Under the pieces are notes generated by a model. That model was not told the DNA's origin, searched no databases, and saw only the letters and a program-made list of their open reading frames with translations. This document shows positions 35,019 to 47,130 of a DNA stretch of 64,000 nt, piece after piece. The stretch spans positions 19,492,111 through 19,556,110 of the forward strand of contig NC_092576.1 in NCBI RefSeq assembly GCF_037975245.1. The letters are read 5' to 3'. A program made the translations under genes and the position numbers. The stretch comes from Apostichopus japonicus (Eukaryota; Echinodermata; Holothuroidea; Aspidochirotida; Stichopodidae). Within the stretch, counting starts at the first letter, position 1. Each line of letters starts with the position of its first letter.

Positions 35019-35031
35019 GAACGGATGAAAT
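35019..35031 (+). pseudogene. Possible 5' edge of the GPCR last exon, cut off by LINE B
   Basis: TATATGTCATTAAG could serve as an acceptor. The following GAACGGATGAAAT ends in the 7-bp ATGAAAT that reappears on the far side of LINE B. Joining the two flanks with one copy of ATGAAAT gives a frame TDEIKLTKVNFF that runs without a stop into TM6. This is inference from two short flanks. Confidence 0.4.
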
Positions 35032-35359
35032 ATTTCATTTCATTTATTTTTCCATTTTCTCACAATGTTTATATAATAATAGGACTGTGAAGACAGTACC
35101 ATGCAAAAAAAATAATAAGTAGTAATTCAAATAAAAGAAAAATAATGGAAATTACGGAGAGAAAATGGTGGAAGGGCTTGGAAGCCGTAGCTTGTACAAG
35201 AAGCCCACCAAGAATAAAGGTAACAAGTATAAAGTATATGGGCATGATAATAAAGCCCCTTACAAAGAAGACCTATACCCCCCCCCCACCCCTAAAATAA
35301 ACAAAAAAAAGGCATTTTCATAATGTGGGAAATACTTAAAGTCAGAGACAAATGTAGAT

Positions 35360-36520
35360 CTAAAGATGTTGATACTTGGATAAAAGATGATTTTTCAACT
35401 TGAATGAAAATGAATCAAGGTACTTAATATTTCTTAATGTATGACTTAGGCTATTCCAGAAATTAACACCATAACAGACGATGGAACGTTTAAAGACATC
35501 GGTATTTATGGGCAATGAAAATAAATTTTCAGAGGATCTGGTGTGGTAGTTATGTATATTATAATTGAAATTAAAGTAATTATTAAAATTGACTGGTAAT
35601 TTATTATTAATAGACTTAAAAATAAAAACTGCACAGTGGTATCTATGTAAATCAAAAATATCTAGTAAGTTCAGTGAGCTGAATAGTGGTGGGGTATGTG
35701 CTAAGAAATCAGACTGTGTAATAACACGGACAGCCTTCTTTTGTAAGAAAAGCAATTGCTTTAGGTAGGTAGAATATGCATTACCCCAAACAATATTACA
35801 ATAATTAAGATGAGGTAGTATGAGAGTATTATACAAGTTCTTGAGAATATACATTGGAACAAAGTCTTTGATTTTATAAAGGACTCCAACAGTTTTTGAG
35901 ATGGTAGTTTTTATCTTGGAGATGTGGGAAGACCACTTTAGAGCAGGATCAATAAATAAACCTAGGAATTTTATAACCTCAACACGCTTTAACTGTGAGT
36001 TGCCAATACATAAATCTATGTTCTTGATTTTTTTGTGGTTTGGGTGAAAAATCATAAAGTGGGTTTTGTTAATATTCAAAGATAATTTATTTACTTGACA
36101 CCAAGTAGAGACTTTAGCTAATTCAAAATTTATAGTAGATGCAGCATGATTTATATCTTTGTGTTTATATAGTATACTGGTGTCATCTGCGAAAAGTGTA
36201 AAATACAAGGTGTTTGAACAATTTATAATATCATTTATATACAAGGAGAAAAGCAGTGGACCTAAAATTGACCCTTGTGGTACTCCACATGTAATTTTAC
36301 TGAAATTAGAATAATGATTATCAATATGAACACATTGGCTTCTGCCGGATAGATAATTAACAAACCAGTTAAATGCAACCCCTCTTATACCATAATGATA
36401 CAATTTGTTGAAGAGAATACCATGATTGACAGTATCAAAGGCTTTAGATAAATCTAAAAATACACCCAAAGAATATTCCTTATTGTTAAAGCCGTTAATG
36501 ATATATTGAGAAACATCCAA
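35360..36520 (-). pseudogene. LINE B reverse transcriptase, motif-intact frame of 386 codons
   Basis: An open frame of 386 codons carrying RT motifs in order: GVFLDLSKAFDTVNH (motif A), the GVPQGSILGPLLFSLYINDI block (motif B), FADDTSIL (motif C), NKLSLNINKTHFM and FLGLFIDPALKWSSH. The C-terminal connection follows (LPHLNYCNIVWGNAY; LLFLQKKAVRVI) and the frame ends KYQHL. Both catalytic aspartates of FADD are present. The first methionine is not the true start: a single frameshift separates this frame from the upstream ORF2 part. It is presumably inactive as an element because of the missing endonuclease and split ORF. Confidence 0.85.
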
Positions 36521-37293
36521 GCAGCCATATCTGTAGAACGCCCCTTACGAAATCCAAATTGTCTATCAGTAATAATGTTGTTCTTGTCTAAAAAATGTAC
36601 AGTACGGTTATATATTATACGTTCTAAGAGTTTAGATAAAGATGAAAGAACTGAGATGGGCCTGTAATTGTTAATAGATAGCTTATCACCACTTTTGAAA
36701 ATTGGAGTAACTTTAGCTTCTTTAGTACGAGTTGGAACAACACCTGTAGATATTGATAAATTAAAAATATATGTAAGAGGGGCAGCTATAATAAAACGAT
36801 TTTCTTGGAGAAACTGAACAGAAATATTATCAAGACCACAAGAGCCTTTTTTCAATTGCATTATTAAATTGATAATTTCAGAGGTGTTGGTTGGTGAGAG
36901 AAATAGAGATGATGGGGTACTATCAGTAAGAAAATCTGTAAATTTTGAGTGACAAGTGGGAATAGAACTTGCAAGGTTGTTACCTATAACTGTAAATTTA
37001 AATGATGAAGATGCCAAGAAATCGCGAATAGTATCATAATTACGCATTAAGCTACGGGCATTAAGGTGAATATTAGAAAAGGTGCTATGTGAAAAATTGT
37101 GTAGATTATGTAAATCACTTACATCAGAATATAAAGAGGAATCAAAATTAGATGAATAATTATCAACCTGATCATCATCTTCATTTGAGATTAAATCACA
37201 CTCAGAAAAAATATGGTTCAGAAGAGTAGGATTTCCCAAAGTTGTAGAAATATCATTGGAAGTGTTCGAGTCCAAAGTGTTAATTGGATTCAT
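36454..37293 (-). pseudogene. LINE B ORF2 N-terminal part: endonuclease stub fused to RT palm start
   Basis: The frame opens with an acidic Asn/Ser-rich leader, then the first strand of an AP-type endonuclease (NIHLNARSLMRNYDTIRDFL, FKFTVIG). It then jumps in frame to the pre-RT region (LKKGSCGLDNISVQFLQE) and to RT motifs (KVTPIFKSGDKLSINNYRPI; DRQFGFRKGRSTDMA). The catalytic bulk of the endonuclease is absent, so nicking activity must be lost. Near TDMA a frameshift moves the continuation into the frame of 35360-36520. The internal deletion leaves no stop, which is unusual for random decay. Confidence 0.8.
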
Positions 37294-37341
37294 TAGGTCC
37301 TAGTGTCCTCGAAATAAAGAAAATACAAATTACTTCTTGAA

Positions 37342-37800
37342 CTACAAATTATTCAAGTCATTCAATCCATGTATTCGTTTCTTCAGTTCAACTCCATCTG
37401 CAGATTTTGTTAAGGCAAAAATCCGTCCATCTATGGTCCAGGCTGATGAGACACGGAGATGGTCTTTGACCTTCTGTAAGAGTGCCTTGTTTCTCGCAGT
37501 CAGGTCCTCCTGGATGCCGATGCCCGATGATTTCAGTTTGCGTCTTGCTCTTAGCACACGTGACTTTATGTTATAGTTGGTGAATTTCATTATGATTTGA
37601 TTATGATCTTGATCCTTTTCAGTTGGGTTTTCCAATACGATGGCTCCTATCGATGTCGGACAGTTTGAGATCAACACCAAGTTTTTCCTCGGCAAGTTTT
37701 GTAATAATTTGATCGGTATTTTCGCCTGTACTCTCTGGAATACCGAAAATGCGAATACAGTTGCGGCGAGAATATTGCTCCATTAAATTGAGTTCCTCTT
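37342..37800 (-). pseudogene. LINE B ORF1 (RNA-binding, L1-ORF1p-like), truncated and frameshifted
   Basis: On the minus strand the 5' part reads MEQYSRRNCIRIFGIPEST, then KLGVDLKLSDIDRSHRIG, which is the RRM core typical of LINE ORF1 proteins. A frameshift after RIGKPN moves the rest to the frame covering 37342-37695, ending QIIMKFTNYNIKSRVLRARR and then a C-terminal domain with VKDHLRVSSAWTIDGRIFA. In the family ORF1p coats the element RNA and acts as a nucleic-acid chaperone. The N-terminal coiled coil is missing because the copy is 5'-truncated, and the frameshift breaks what remains. Confidence 0.8.
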
Positions 37801-38024
37801 ATGAAATCAAACTGACAAAAGTCAACTTCTTTATATTTATTACAAATGTTTTGTTTTTATCTCCTTTGTTTTTCTTTCTTCTCATTAGAGGTTCAGAGTT
37901 AATGCATGGGGAAATAGTCTTTGTTTTATTCTCTGTGGCAATGAATTCGGTGACGAACCCCTTGGTTTACGGTGGGTTTAATCAAAAGTTCAGACAGGTG
38001 TTCAAGCAAATGTTGAGATTATAA
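37801..38024 (+). pseudogene. Rhodopsin-like GPCR, TM6-TM7 and C-terminus (interrupted by LINE B)
   Basis: The frame reads EIKLTKVNFFIFITNVLF then LSPLFFFLLIRGSEL (TM6 with its proline but no CWxP), then MHGEIVFVLFSVAMNSV and TNPLVYGGFNQKFRQVFK (TM7). It ends QMLRL before a TAA. The NPLVY (NPxxY) motif followed by an F-x-x-x-F amphipathic helix 8 is diagnostic of class A receptors. The tail is very short. Upstream the frame runs straight into antisense LINE B ORF1, so the open frame from 37749 is chimeric. TM1-TM5 were not found in the window. If the insertion is fixed, the receptor is probably destroyed, unless the LINE is spliced out. Confidence 0.75.
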
Positions 38025-41000
38025 TGTTAAAAAGAGCATTCAGTCGTATATTGTAATAATCGTTTTGTAACTCAGAACTATGTCGAACGAAATTATAGAA
38101 TTAATAAATGTCAAGTTATAACCTTTGAAGCCATAAATGGTGTACATCACCTATGACGCTAAAATAACACGAACGTTAATAGGCAAATATTGTAAACCTG
38201 CTAGAATCATAATTTTAAATCTGCTATATAGCAGATTTTATGTTTTCATTAACGTGTTTCCAATGGGCTGCTGAAATTGTCGATGATTTCTGGCTTTTTA
38301 CTTGTCTGGTTGCTCTGGCTGTCTTTTTATACAGAATACTGTTGTACAATTGTTACTAGAATCACGACGGTTAATATCAACTATATACTAGGTATCTTCC
38401 GAAAATGCTAGATCAGTATCGATGTCGTCGTAGAGGAGCACGTTCCAACAATTTTTTAAATAACATGGGCTTATGTTCTTTGTATACAATAATGTTATGC
38501 AATTATAATAAGAACCACGAAGGGTTAATATTAACGAGGAATTTGCCGGATATAATAAGTAATTATCGATGTCGTTTTAAATTTAACATAACATGAAGTT
38601 GAATATCATCTGTTTTGTTTTTTTATGAGAAATGAAGGGTGAGTTTGACAGAGTTTATCTACTCCAGTGAAATTATAAATTTTCATCGAAACAATATTGA
38701 ACTACAACGGTAATGGCTACACTTTCTGACTCTCGTTCACATTATGTTGAACCAAGAGGCGTAGACCATCCAGGCGGTTCATTGAACTCCAGTACTCAAT
38801 GGGACCCTGGGAGTTGGTTCCGACAATTTCTGCAATCGGATCACAATTGTCCGACTGATGCATTGTTTCTGCATGAATAATTAAATTAATGCTAAGAAGA
38901 GACTGTGTTATTTGTCCGGATTTTCAGTTGACAAAACAATACTTTCACTGACATATTATGATCGTATTAATGTGTTACATGTTGAACGGTCTGAATAACA
39001 TTGCCAATGCCAGGAATGCATATATACGATTAATACAATAAAAAAATCAATAATAGCTGAGTTCAATAATATAGATGCACTAATCCACGGCAATGTTTAA
39101 TATTTCAGCTGAATTTGTGTATTTCCAAACAGACATGTACGACATCCAAGTAATCCAAATAAAAAATAATAATAATAACAATAATTGGTTGCACGGTTCA
39201 AATTCCATGCTTGACCCACCGCGTTTAATCATGGATTTTTTTTTTCAATGATAACTATTAATATTTGTTCATTATCTGCAAAGCTGTCCGCGCTTATCAA
39301 ATCACAATTTTCTTCATAAATGGGTAAGGTGGTAAAGCTTAAAATTCTTCATCTACTTTATTTTTGGTCAAATCAAAATATCTTCGTCGGAAAGAAAAAT
39401 GATTTTGAAGATTATAATCCCTTCCCAAAGTAATGAGCGATAATGCAGTGTTTTTTTTTTTTGGTAAGTGTATTTGTATATAGAACTTCACATAAAGGTG
39501 ATCGGTATGTAATGACCATTTTCTAAATGAAGCTAGTCAAAGGTTTGCCCATAAGGGTATGATAAAATCAGCTGATAAACTGTAAGTGCTTTTGTATAAG
39601 TGTGTTAATAAAAACCGGTATGTTTTCTTACTTCAATGTTTCAGTAAACGACGTTTCAGTCGTTTTTATTTGACGAACGTTAAGTTACAAAATAGGCTAA
39701 TCAGTGATTACTGTAATATTATCGGAGGTATAATCGATGATTAAGGCTGATATCTACATCTGCTTAGCCCCTGCCTCTCACCACCTCGTGCAAAACGATG
39801 TGCTAAAGGAAAGAAAGATAATGTAGGAATACTTCCCAAAAAGTTCCAGAGGAATATTTCATCAGTTTTAACAGCTGCTCTAAAACTGGTGATTTTTTGC
39901 TATAGCATCTTCGGATGTGCTGAAAAGCTGCCTGGGATGATTATATAAGCATCATAAACTGTAAAATTTGGTATGATGAAAAATTAGCTTTAAAGAAGAA
40001 TAAACATCAAAAAGTATAACGTTATCGAAAGCGCAAAACATTAAATGAAATTTCTGTTAACTGAAATAGTGAGTTGGTCAAGATTATCAAGCTTGTACTC
40101 TGTATTACTGAAAGAATGTCATTGTAATTCAATAAGCAATATCAGTGGTCTCAATGTGTAAATTCTTCTCCCAAACAGATCGCATGATGATCTCGGATAT
40201 AATTAATCTTTCCTCAATAAAAACAATCATATTATTCTTAACCACTTATATAGGTATCGTAAATAATGTACATTAGTGGTAACATTGCATTCATGTAAAC
40301 TGATAGTTGTGGCGATCATTTAGGTAAACCTTAACATATCTTAGATATTTCTGTGATTGGCATTATATGATTTTATCACATTTACCCCTCCCTTACCATC
40401 CAAACCCTCCATGTCTCATATTAATCAGTAAATAGTCATATTTGAATATTAAACTTGTCGTAACAAAGGCAGTTCCTCAAATTCACAACACATGACTATT
40501 TCTTTACCACGCAACTCCCTTTCTCAACCACCACCAACCCTTCTCTTCTAACATTTTATATAGTAGACATAACTCTTTGAAAAAGGAACACCCGTTTCTA
40601 TCCGTAGGATTTCTTCAGTCATATCGTAAAATGTGATTAAACTACTTAATACTAGTATCTCTTACTTGTTTTTAGTAATATTTGAATGATCAACATGTGA
40701 TGTCATTACATAAATTATTACCAAGTCAACCTTATAAGACAATACACATGATTCATCATTTAGAATAAATGGTGTATACCGTATACTCCCAGTAAAGCCC
40801 AAGTATTTCGCAACATTAAGATAATATAAAATAATTGTAACAAAGTAGTAATAAACATGACAATAACGTATAGTAGCCACAATGCCTTGTATTGAATTGA
40901 TATTACATAATGTGTTGTAGCTCTGTCGGTTTATTGCAAAGAAACCTCAATTTAGGTAAGCACCCAAGTATCTAATTGCTGAGACAATTGCTAATAACGG

Positions 41001-41330
41001 AAGAATTACGGAATTGCTTTATATTACATATCGTCTATTTGGTATTACATTGTTATCCGCCAATGCCATTAAACACTGCATACGAGTTTATGTAGAGAGC
41101 TGTAGTATGTATCGTCACATATGTATATGTTATTTACTTAATTTTCATTGAAGAAATGATTCATTGCACTAATTTCAGTGCAATGGTGTGTGTGTACTGT
41201 GTCGCTAAATCTTTCGAGAAAAGAGGCATGTTGACCTAATACAAATGAAAAGACAGAGTGGGGGGGGGGGAGTGACGAGAAACAGTATGAATGTTAAGTC
41301 CTACTTGTTACATCACTGAAGTTGGAATTG
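38025..41330. other. No gene seen
   Basis: AT-rich DNA with short A/T tracts. AATAAT near 39163-39180 is a small microsatellite. No exon, RNA gene or transposon end is supported. Confidence 0.5.
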
Positions 41331-41500
41331 GCATATGGAATAGAGCATTAAGAGCATATAGAATAGAGCATAACGAGCATATAGACTGGAACATATAAAA
41401 TAGAGCATTTAGAGCATATAGAATAGAGCTTAAACAGCATATAGACTGGAACATATAGAATAGAGCATAAAGAACATATAAAATAGAGCATGAAGAAGTA
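41331..41500 (+). repeat. Tandem repeat based on GAGCATATAGAATA
   Basis: Nested periodicity: a short motif GAGCATATAGAATAGAGCAT and a higher-order unit of about 60 bp that includes ATAGACTGGAACATATA. About three higher-order copies, slightly diverged. Confidence 0.85.
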
Positions 41501-43068
41501 ACAACAACAATACAAATATTAAATTTAGGATTGCAATATATTATTAATCTTAATCGTATTTTAATCGTTTGCTACATACATTATATCCACTTTCATTAAA
41601 GAACATATAAAGTCTTTGCAGGTGAAACATCATCAACTCACATGTATTAATCCGGCAAAGAAATGTGTAACGGTGGATAGGCACCAGCGACATCATAAAA
41701 CATGGCTGCGATAACTAAACTTGTTCAAAGTTGTAGATCTCTTCTGCTGTGAGTTTCCAAAGTGAAGACCAGTAAACAGGAATAACACGTTCATTATCTA
41801 ACTTTTTTAACTCTCGAGAAAACTGACTGCGATAGTATAAACAATTATAATGAGCAAAGATATTTATTAATAGAACGAGATTCTCATCACTAACCCTTGA
41901 GTTACCAGCTGCGTTCTAGTCAATGAAGCATTAAATACTGTATACCATAAATGAAACAATATTAGTGTATTACTGACGGGAACACTCATAAAACATATAC
42001 GTGGGGTGATATTGGGACCAGGTGTATACGCCTTACTTGTAACAGTGACTTCATAGCCCAGAGACTATATAACCCGGTCTGAGCCAAGTTACATAGAAAG
42101 GCAATTATGTAAGCGCTTGAAACTTACCCGTGAACAAGAAATATCAAGTACAATTACTGTTGGTACGGCATCTACTAAAATATAACAAACCCCATCAAGT
42201 ATATTAAAACTATTTTTCACAGTTATTAATTTTTGAATATATTTTTTCTTTAAATCCCAAAAATCAACAAAAACATTTGCTTAATACGATTAAATTGTGA
42301 TTCATCGCATTCCCCGCAAGCTGTTCACTTTCCATATGTCTTTGTTGATAACGTTCTTTGGGGGCTGTGCATACTTCTATATTTATTGGCTGATTAAAGG
42401 GTACGATTTTCTTATTTGTGTTAATATTTAATAAATATGAATTATACTTAAGTTTACCCTCAGATGCATTGGAAGTAGAGTATTTACAAAACATTGCTTT
42501 AGTTAGTCTATTGGACTAATTAAGTAGCAAATAGCGTCCGTACACTCTAGTCTCCGAAACAGGTGTGTATAATATGCAGTAATGAAAATAACGCTCTCCA
42601 CAGACCGTTCTATAACTGCGATCGTGACTTCACGAAAAATGGATGATTCGCTCTAACAAATAGATGGCGCATGTGCACAATACATCTGGGATATAGTCGT
42701 TGTTCCCGATGTATACTAAATACGGTTAACGCTAACACGCAAGCTTTGTTGTGTGAACAGACATAATAGCTGTGATAATCCTTAGTTGTATCTCAAACAT
42801 ACTGATTTTGGAACAGATTTTCAAAAATGTTATTTCGAGAGTCTAAACCCATTTTTTGTTCTATCCATTTGTTGAGTCTATCTACTGGGTTTGCATTTTG
42901 GGTGGAAGGAAACTAGTAGGAACAGCCATTAAAAACTTACACTTACTGATTCCTTCGCACTTTGAGAAAGTTTAATGTAACTTTGAAACGATTTGATTTA
43001 TTCATTTGCAAATATCTTTGCAAACATTTTTCGGTTGGTAATATTATTTTCGTATACGTGAAATCAAG
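41501..43068. other. No gene seen
   Basis: AT-rich DNA without supported features. Confidence 0.5.
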
Positions 43069-43347
43069 TTAAACTCTCCTTTGTCGCACAGGTATATTTA
43101 TTGTGTAAAAGTTGGCCTGACGTTTCGATCCTAGCAGGATCTTCTCCAGAGGCTGAATGACAAGTAACGGTAACAGAAGGGACAATAACACGCACAGAAT
43201 ATAGACAGGTAATGAGCATGGTGAACACAAATTATAAAAATTAAATAAAAAACTGAAACACAAAAAACAAATACAAATACAGAGTAGATAAGGAGGATCA
43301 CCCAAATGGATACAGTAACAGAGCAGCTGAAATTCAAACTAAATTTA
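43069..43347. mobile_element. Repeat fragment with GATCCTAGCAGGATCTTCTC signature (possibly Penelope-like)
   Basis: The segment containing GGCCTGACGTTTCGATCC and TAGCAGGATCTTCTCCAGA resembles a dispersed repeat end often found beside Penelope-like elements in marine invertebrate genomes. That association is from memory and unverified here. No RT or GIY-YIG endonuclease motif is present. The minus-strand open frames at 43069-43337 are presumed incidental. Confidence 0.35.
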
Positions 43348-43454
43348 AACTGTTAGCAAACTGCTTATCCACTAGAGAGCCTGTGTAAGAGAATGTGACT
43401 TTTACACATTATCTTACAAAGGCTCTAAAGTGTATAAGCAGTTTGCTAACAGTT
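43348..43454. repeat. Foldback element with ~50-bp inverted arms
   Basis: The left arm starts AACTGTTAGCAAACTGCTTA and the right arm is its reverse complement with about five mismatches. The two meet around a loop of about seven bases, ACTTTTA. Such a near-complete palindrome would form a long hairpin in RNA or single-stranded DNA. It abuts the repeat fragment at 43069-43347. Confidence 0.85.
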
Positions 43455-44199
43455 TTATTTTATTTAGTTATATTTGTTATCTACTAACAGTAAAGGGAAT
43501 TATCACTGGATGATTTCACATCCAGTAATTAAAATACGTCAATATAAGCTGGTTGATCAATATGTGAAATGTACCACACCTTTAACACATCGAGATTTCA
43601 ATGCGAATAAAGACGGTCCAGTTGGAAAGTGAGGGCAGCACAATAATAAATTTCAGCTAATAATAACGATAACAACCAAACACATGAAACCTCAAAATTC
43701 AAAAATAAAAGCCCAAACACAAATATTCCCGTGCACTTTATAATTAACAAGATTATAAAACATTTCTCAATTTGATATAAGCAATACGGAAATCTTAACA
43801 TTGCAAATCAGTTATGTATATGTTAAGGGAAAGTTTTTCGTCTCGAGTCACCATGAATTTATTAATATGATGTAAAACAGAGAAACGGGTTTTCCGATTG
43901 TCAATGTGCGCTTTCAGCGCTACATTTAATTGATGTATCTACGGTTACCATGAGACATACGAGGACATGTACTGTAGCTGTGTAGGTGTTTAATCACGTG
44001 AATCATTTCAACGTGTTTGACAAGTCATAGACGAAGGAGACAATGAAGTTGATGATATGTAAACAAAGTACGTAAATATATTGGCAGAGGTTATAATGAA
44101 AGGAAAGTTGATATTAAGAAGAAGACATGTGAATAAACGTCTATTGTCAGATGTGCAATACAAAATTCATAAATAAAAGAACATACTCTAATATCTATT

Positions 44200-45360
44200 T
44201 ATAAATATAAAGATTGATAATCAGCTGATTTGTCATGTTAGCACTACTAAATTGCTTGGTGTGATAATTGATAATCGTATGAATTGGAAGCCACATATTC
44301 ATAAATTAAAACCTTATGTAGCTAGAATTGTAGGTGTCATGCATAAAATTAAATCATTTATACCAAATAATATTCTACTCTATATTTATAAAACTTTAAT
44401 AATTCCTGATCTTCATTATTGTGCTATATCCTGGGCAAACTCTTCTCCCAATAAAGTAAACTCCCTCTTTCTCCTACAAAAAGAGGGGATGTAAGAAAAA
44501 TTTGTATTGTAAAAATTTGTAATGTTAGCACTACTAAATTGCTTGGTGTGATAATTGATAATCGTATGAATTGGAAGCCACATATTCATAAATTAAAACC
44601 TTATGTAGCTAGAATTGTAGGTGTCATGCATAAAATTAAATCATTTATACCAAATAATATTCTACTCTATATTTATAAAACTTTAATAATTCCTGATCTT
44701 CATTATTGTGCTATATCCTGGGCAAACTCTTCTCCCAATAAAGTAAACTCCCTCTTTCTCCTACAAAAAGAGGGGATGTAAGAAAAATTTGTAATGCATC
44801 TTATCGTGATCATACCTCCCATTTATTTAGTGAGCTTAAGTTACTGACAAATTTTGACATTTGTCATCATCGGTTGGGTATTTTTATGTTCAAGTGGCGG
44901 GAATGCCTGCTTCCAACAAAGTTTTCATCTGTTTTCACTCCTACTAATACAATTCATGACCATAATACCAGACAGCAATCAAATTTATTTCGTGAACATA
45001 CCTATTCTGCAACTTCAAAACTAACTGTTAGATACACTGGTCCTGGGATTTGGAATACCCTAGATAGTACCCAGGTCAATAGTTCAAAATCACTTTAACA
45101 TTTTAAAAAACAACTAAAACGGTCTTTATTAAATAAGCACGTGTACAGTTTCTAGTTTCTTTTCCTATGTTTAGGTGTATTTGGTGGGGGGGGGGTTGTG
45201 TATGTTTTTTTTGGGGGGGGGGTGGCCTAGCCTTGATAATCTCTGCTTCTGCCAGGTCTCCCCCACTTCACATCATTTGTATATATCAATTGTTTAATTC
45301 CTATGGAATGTATTTGTACAGTGGAAATAAATAGTTTTCAATTTCATTTTCAATAATCGA
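44200..45360 (+). mobile_element. LINE C: 5'-truncated CR1/jockey-group copy
   Basis: Holds only the C-terminal part of RT and the tail: LGVIIDNRMNWKPHIHKLKP, GVMHKIKSFIPNNILLYIYK, TLIIPDLHYCAISWANS, then after a frameshift RKICNASYRDHTSHLF, DHNTRQQSNLF and GPGIWNTLDS. A 3' UTR with G-runs follows, ending GGAAATAAATAGTTTTCAAT. A 272-bp block inside is tandemly duplicated. It is related to LINE B, with similar spacing of motifs, but not the same subfamily. Confidence 0.8.
44235..44793 (+). repeat. Identical 272-bp tandem duplication within LINE C
   Basis: 44235-44506 and 44522-44793 read identically, separated by a 15-bp spacer TTGTAAAAATTTGTA that itself repeats the junction sequence. Each copy carries the same 80-codon frame, broken after LLQKEG. 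Confidence 0.9.
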
Positions 45361-46796
45361 AATGTAGACCGCAAAGTTACAAACTTGGCGAGGCTTTGTT
45401 CAGGCATTAACACTCGTCATGTGAATGTTAGTTACTAGTCTATTTGATTGATAACATATCATCGCGTATAATTAAAACCCTTTATAGGCACAGGTCTGGT
45501 GATCAAACAGTTAAAGTTGGCATTTTCTTGATATGAGATGACTGCCCCGTTCCCTAAATATTTTCCTTACACTATCTGTAAGAGTTTGTGTAGTTGACAT
45601 TTTTTGGTTATAACTAGTTCAGCAGTTCCAACGTCTAAGGAACACCCGTTCCTATGCCACCTCACCCCCCCCCCTCGACCACAGGGGGTAAGGTTTGTGA
45701 GAGCATGCATTTATCCACGTTCTAACTGTTACATCATGATCGAAAAGCTGTAACTTCACATTCCTTTAGATGACGTCAGCCACGGTGTTTCTCATCTCAA
45801 ATGGAATATTTCTATCTAGGCTTTAATGAATGACTAACCATCAACAAGTTAATTCAGTAATCTTTTATTGCTCCTGTGATCCCACATGCGCTCGATTTAC
45901 TCCCAATATCTCCAAATGCACGGAATGCCCAACTGATACTGCGCGCTAGTGGTGCGCCGTTACTTCAGATCAAATGTTCATGTTATAAAGTTACAACACA
46001 GGTCAAATAAAGCATAATTGTATCTGTATGGCAGCAGGTATGAGAGAGAAATATTTCTACCATATGGCATCAACTTTAATGCTAAGTCACTGTAATTTCT
46101 TAACTTAAGGTAATGTAAATATCGCATGTTTTACACACAGATCACTCAACGACCATTAATTACCGTGCTCTTTCAAATGTTTCTTTCATAGCAATAATCA
46201 TGCACACAATTATGATACTTGCCATGCTAATCATATCATATTATCCATGTCTTACATATGTTGATTGCCGAGCTAACAGTAGGCGGCCTTAAGCGTGCTA
46301 CCAATGTCTGGAATTATCCTCTTCTCAGTGCTAAATGTATCTATACATGAGTTGTCGGACAATAGTCTACCTATCTCATAGATTGTAAGGTATTTCTGCC
46401 TTAGTGTGATATAAAGCTATTTTAATTGTAGATGTTTTATCATGCAATCTATCTATTTATGACAGGTATGTACTATGACTTGAGAGGTACAACCATATTT
46501 GCCTTGGTTTATTTTATTTTTTTTTTCTTCTTTTTTCCCCGTTTTCTTCCATTTTCTTATACTTGTGTTCTACGTTAGGTTGCTATACTTCTTGTAAGAC
46601 ATTTGTTGTATAACGTTTGTTTTATCAAGTACATGTTTATATGCAATATTGATGTCGAAAAACAATTGAAATGTATGTCAAATGTGTACTCCTCAACTTC
46701 AAAGTGCTAAGAACACTAGACAGATGTCACGAATTGTCTGAATATTCAGATTATGCGAAGATATTGAAGAGAGTTAAATTATACGAATAAAAGGGA
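45361..46796. other. No gene seen
   Basis: AT-rich DNA with a C9 run near 45665. No exon 1 for the downstream MMP gene was recognised here. Confidence 0.5.
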
Positions 46797-47130
46797 AACT
46801 TATTTGACGGTAGTAGTCGAATCATTCTGTTTTATAGACTAAGCTATGAGCCTCTAATTTCATAGCAGCTTGGATCGGACTTTGACGACATTTGAGTACA
46901 TTAATCATGGTTGCCTTTCCAATTTAATAGTTTTAAGGCAACGATTAAGTTACTATGTGACAGCCGCTATGCCTAAATTGTCATTAATAAAACGTATGTA
47001 TCTATACACAGCTTACAAACAAATACACTCAGGCAATCACTGATATTTAAATATGTCATGGTAACGGAATAGTAATTTCTTTACTCCCCGCCCAAGTATG
47101 GATAATGGGATACAATATGTCATTAACACC
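46797..47130 (+). repeat. Diverged dispersed repeat, copy 2 (pairs with 34638-35018)
   Basis: Collinear with 34638-35018 but clearly diverged. Shared blocks include GAATCATTCTG, TACTATGTGAC, TACACAGCTTACAAA, CATGGTAACGGAA and ATATGTCATTAA. Confidence 0.6.

Larger units (their letters stand above)
35032..37800 (-). mobile_element. LINE B: internally deleted CR1/jockey-group retrotransposon
   Basis: An ORF1-ORF2 non-LTR element in minus orientation, with a 3' tail made of AAATGAAATGAAAT at 35032-35050. Candidate 7-bp target duplications ATGAAAT lie at 35025-35031 and 37801-37807. It is 5'-truncated within ORF1. ORF1, an N-terminal endonuclease stub and a nearly complete RT are present. Its RT is related to LINE C but clearly diverged. 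Confidence 0.8.

Noticed and set aside
37749..37800. N-terminal part of the GPCR open frame (start codon at 37749)
   Set aside because: This stretch is the antisense of LINE B ORF1 (EQYSRRNCIRIFGIPE on the minus strand), so the methionine is not a receptor start.
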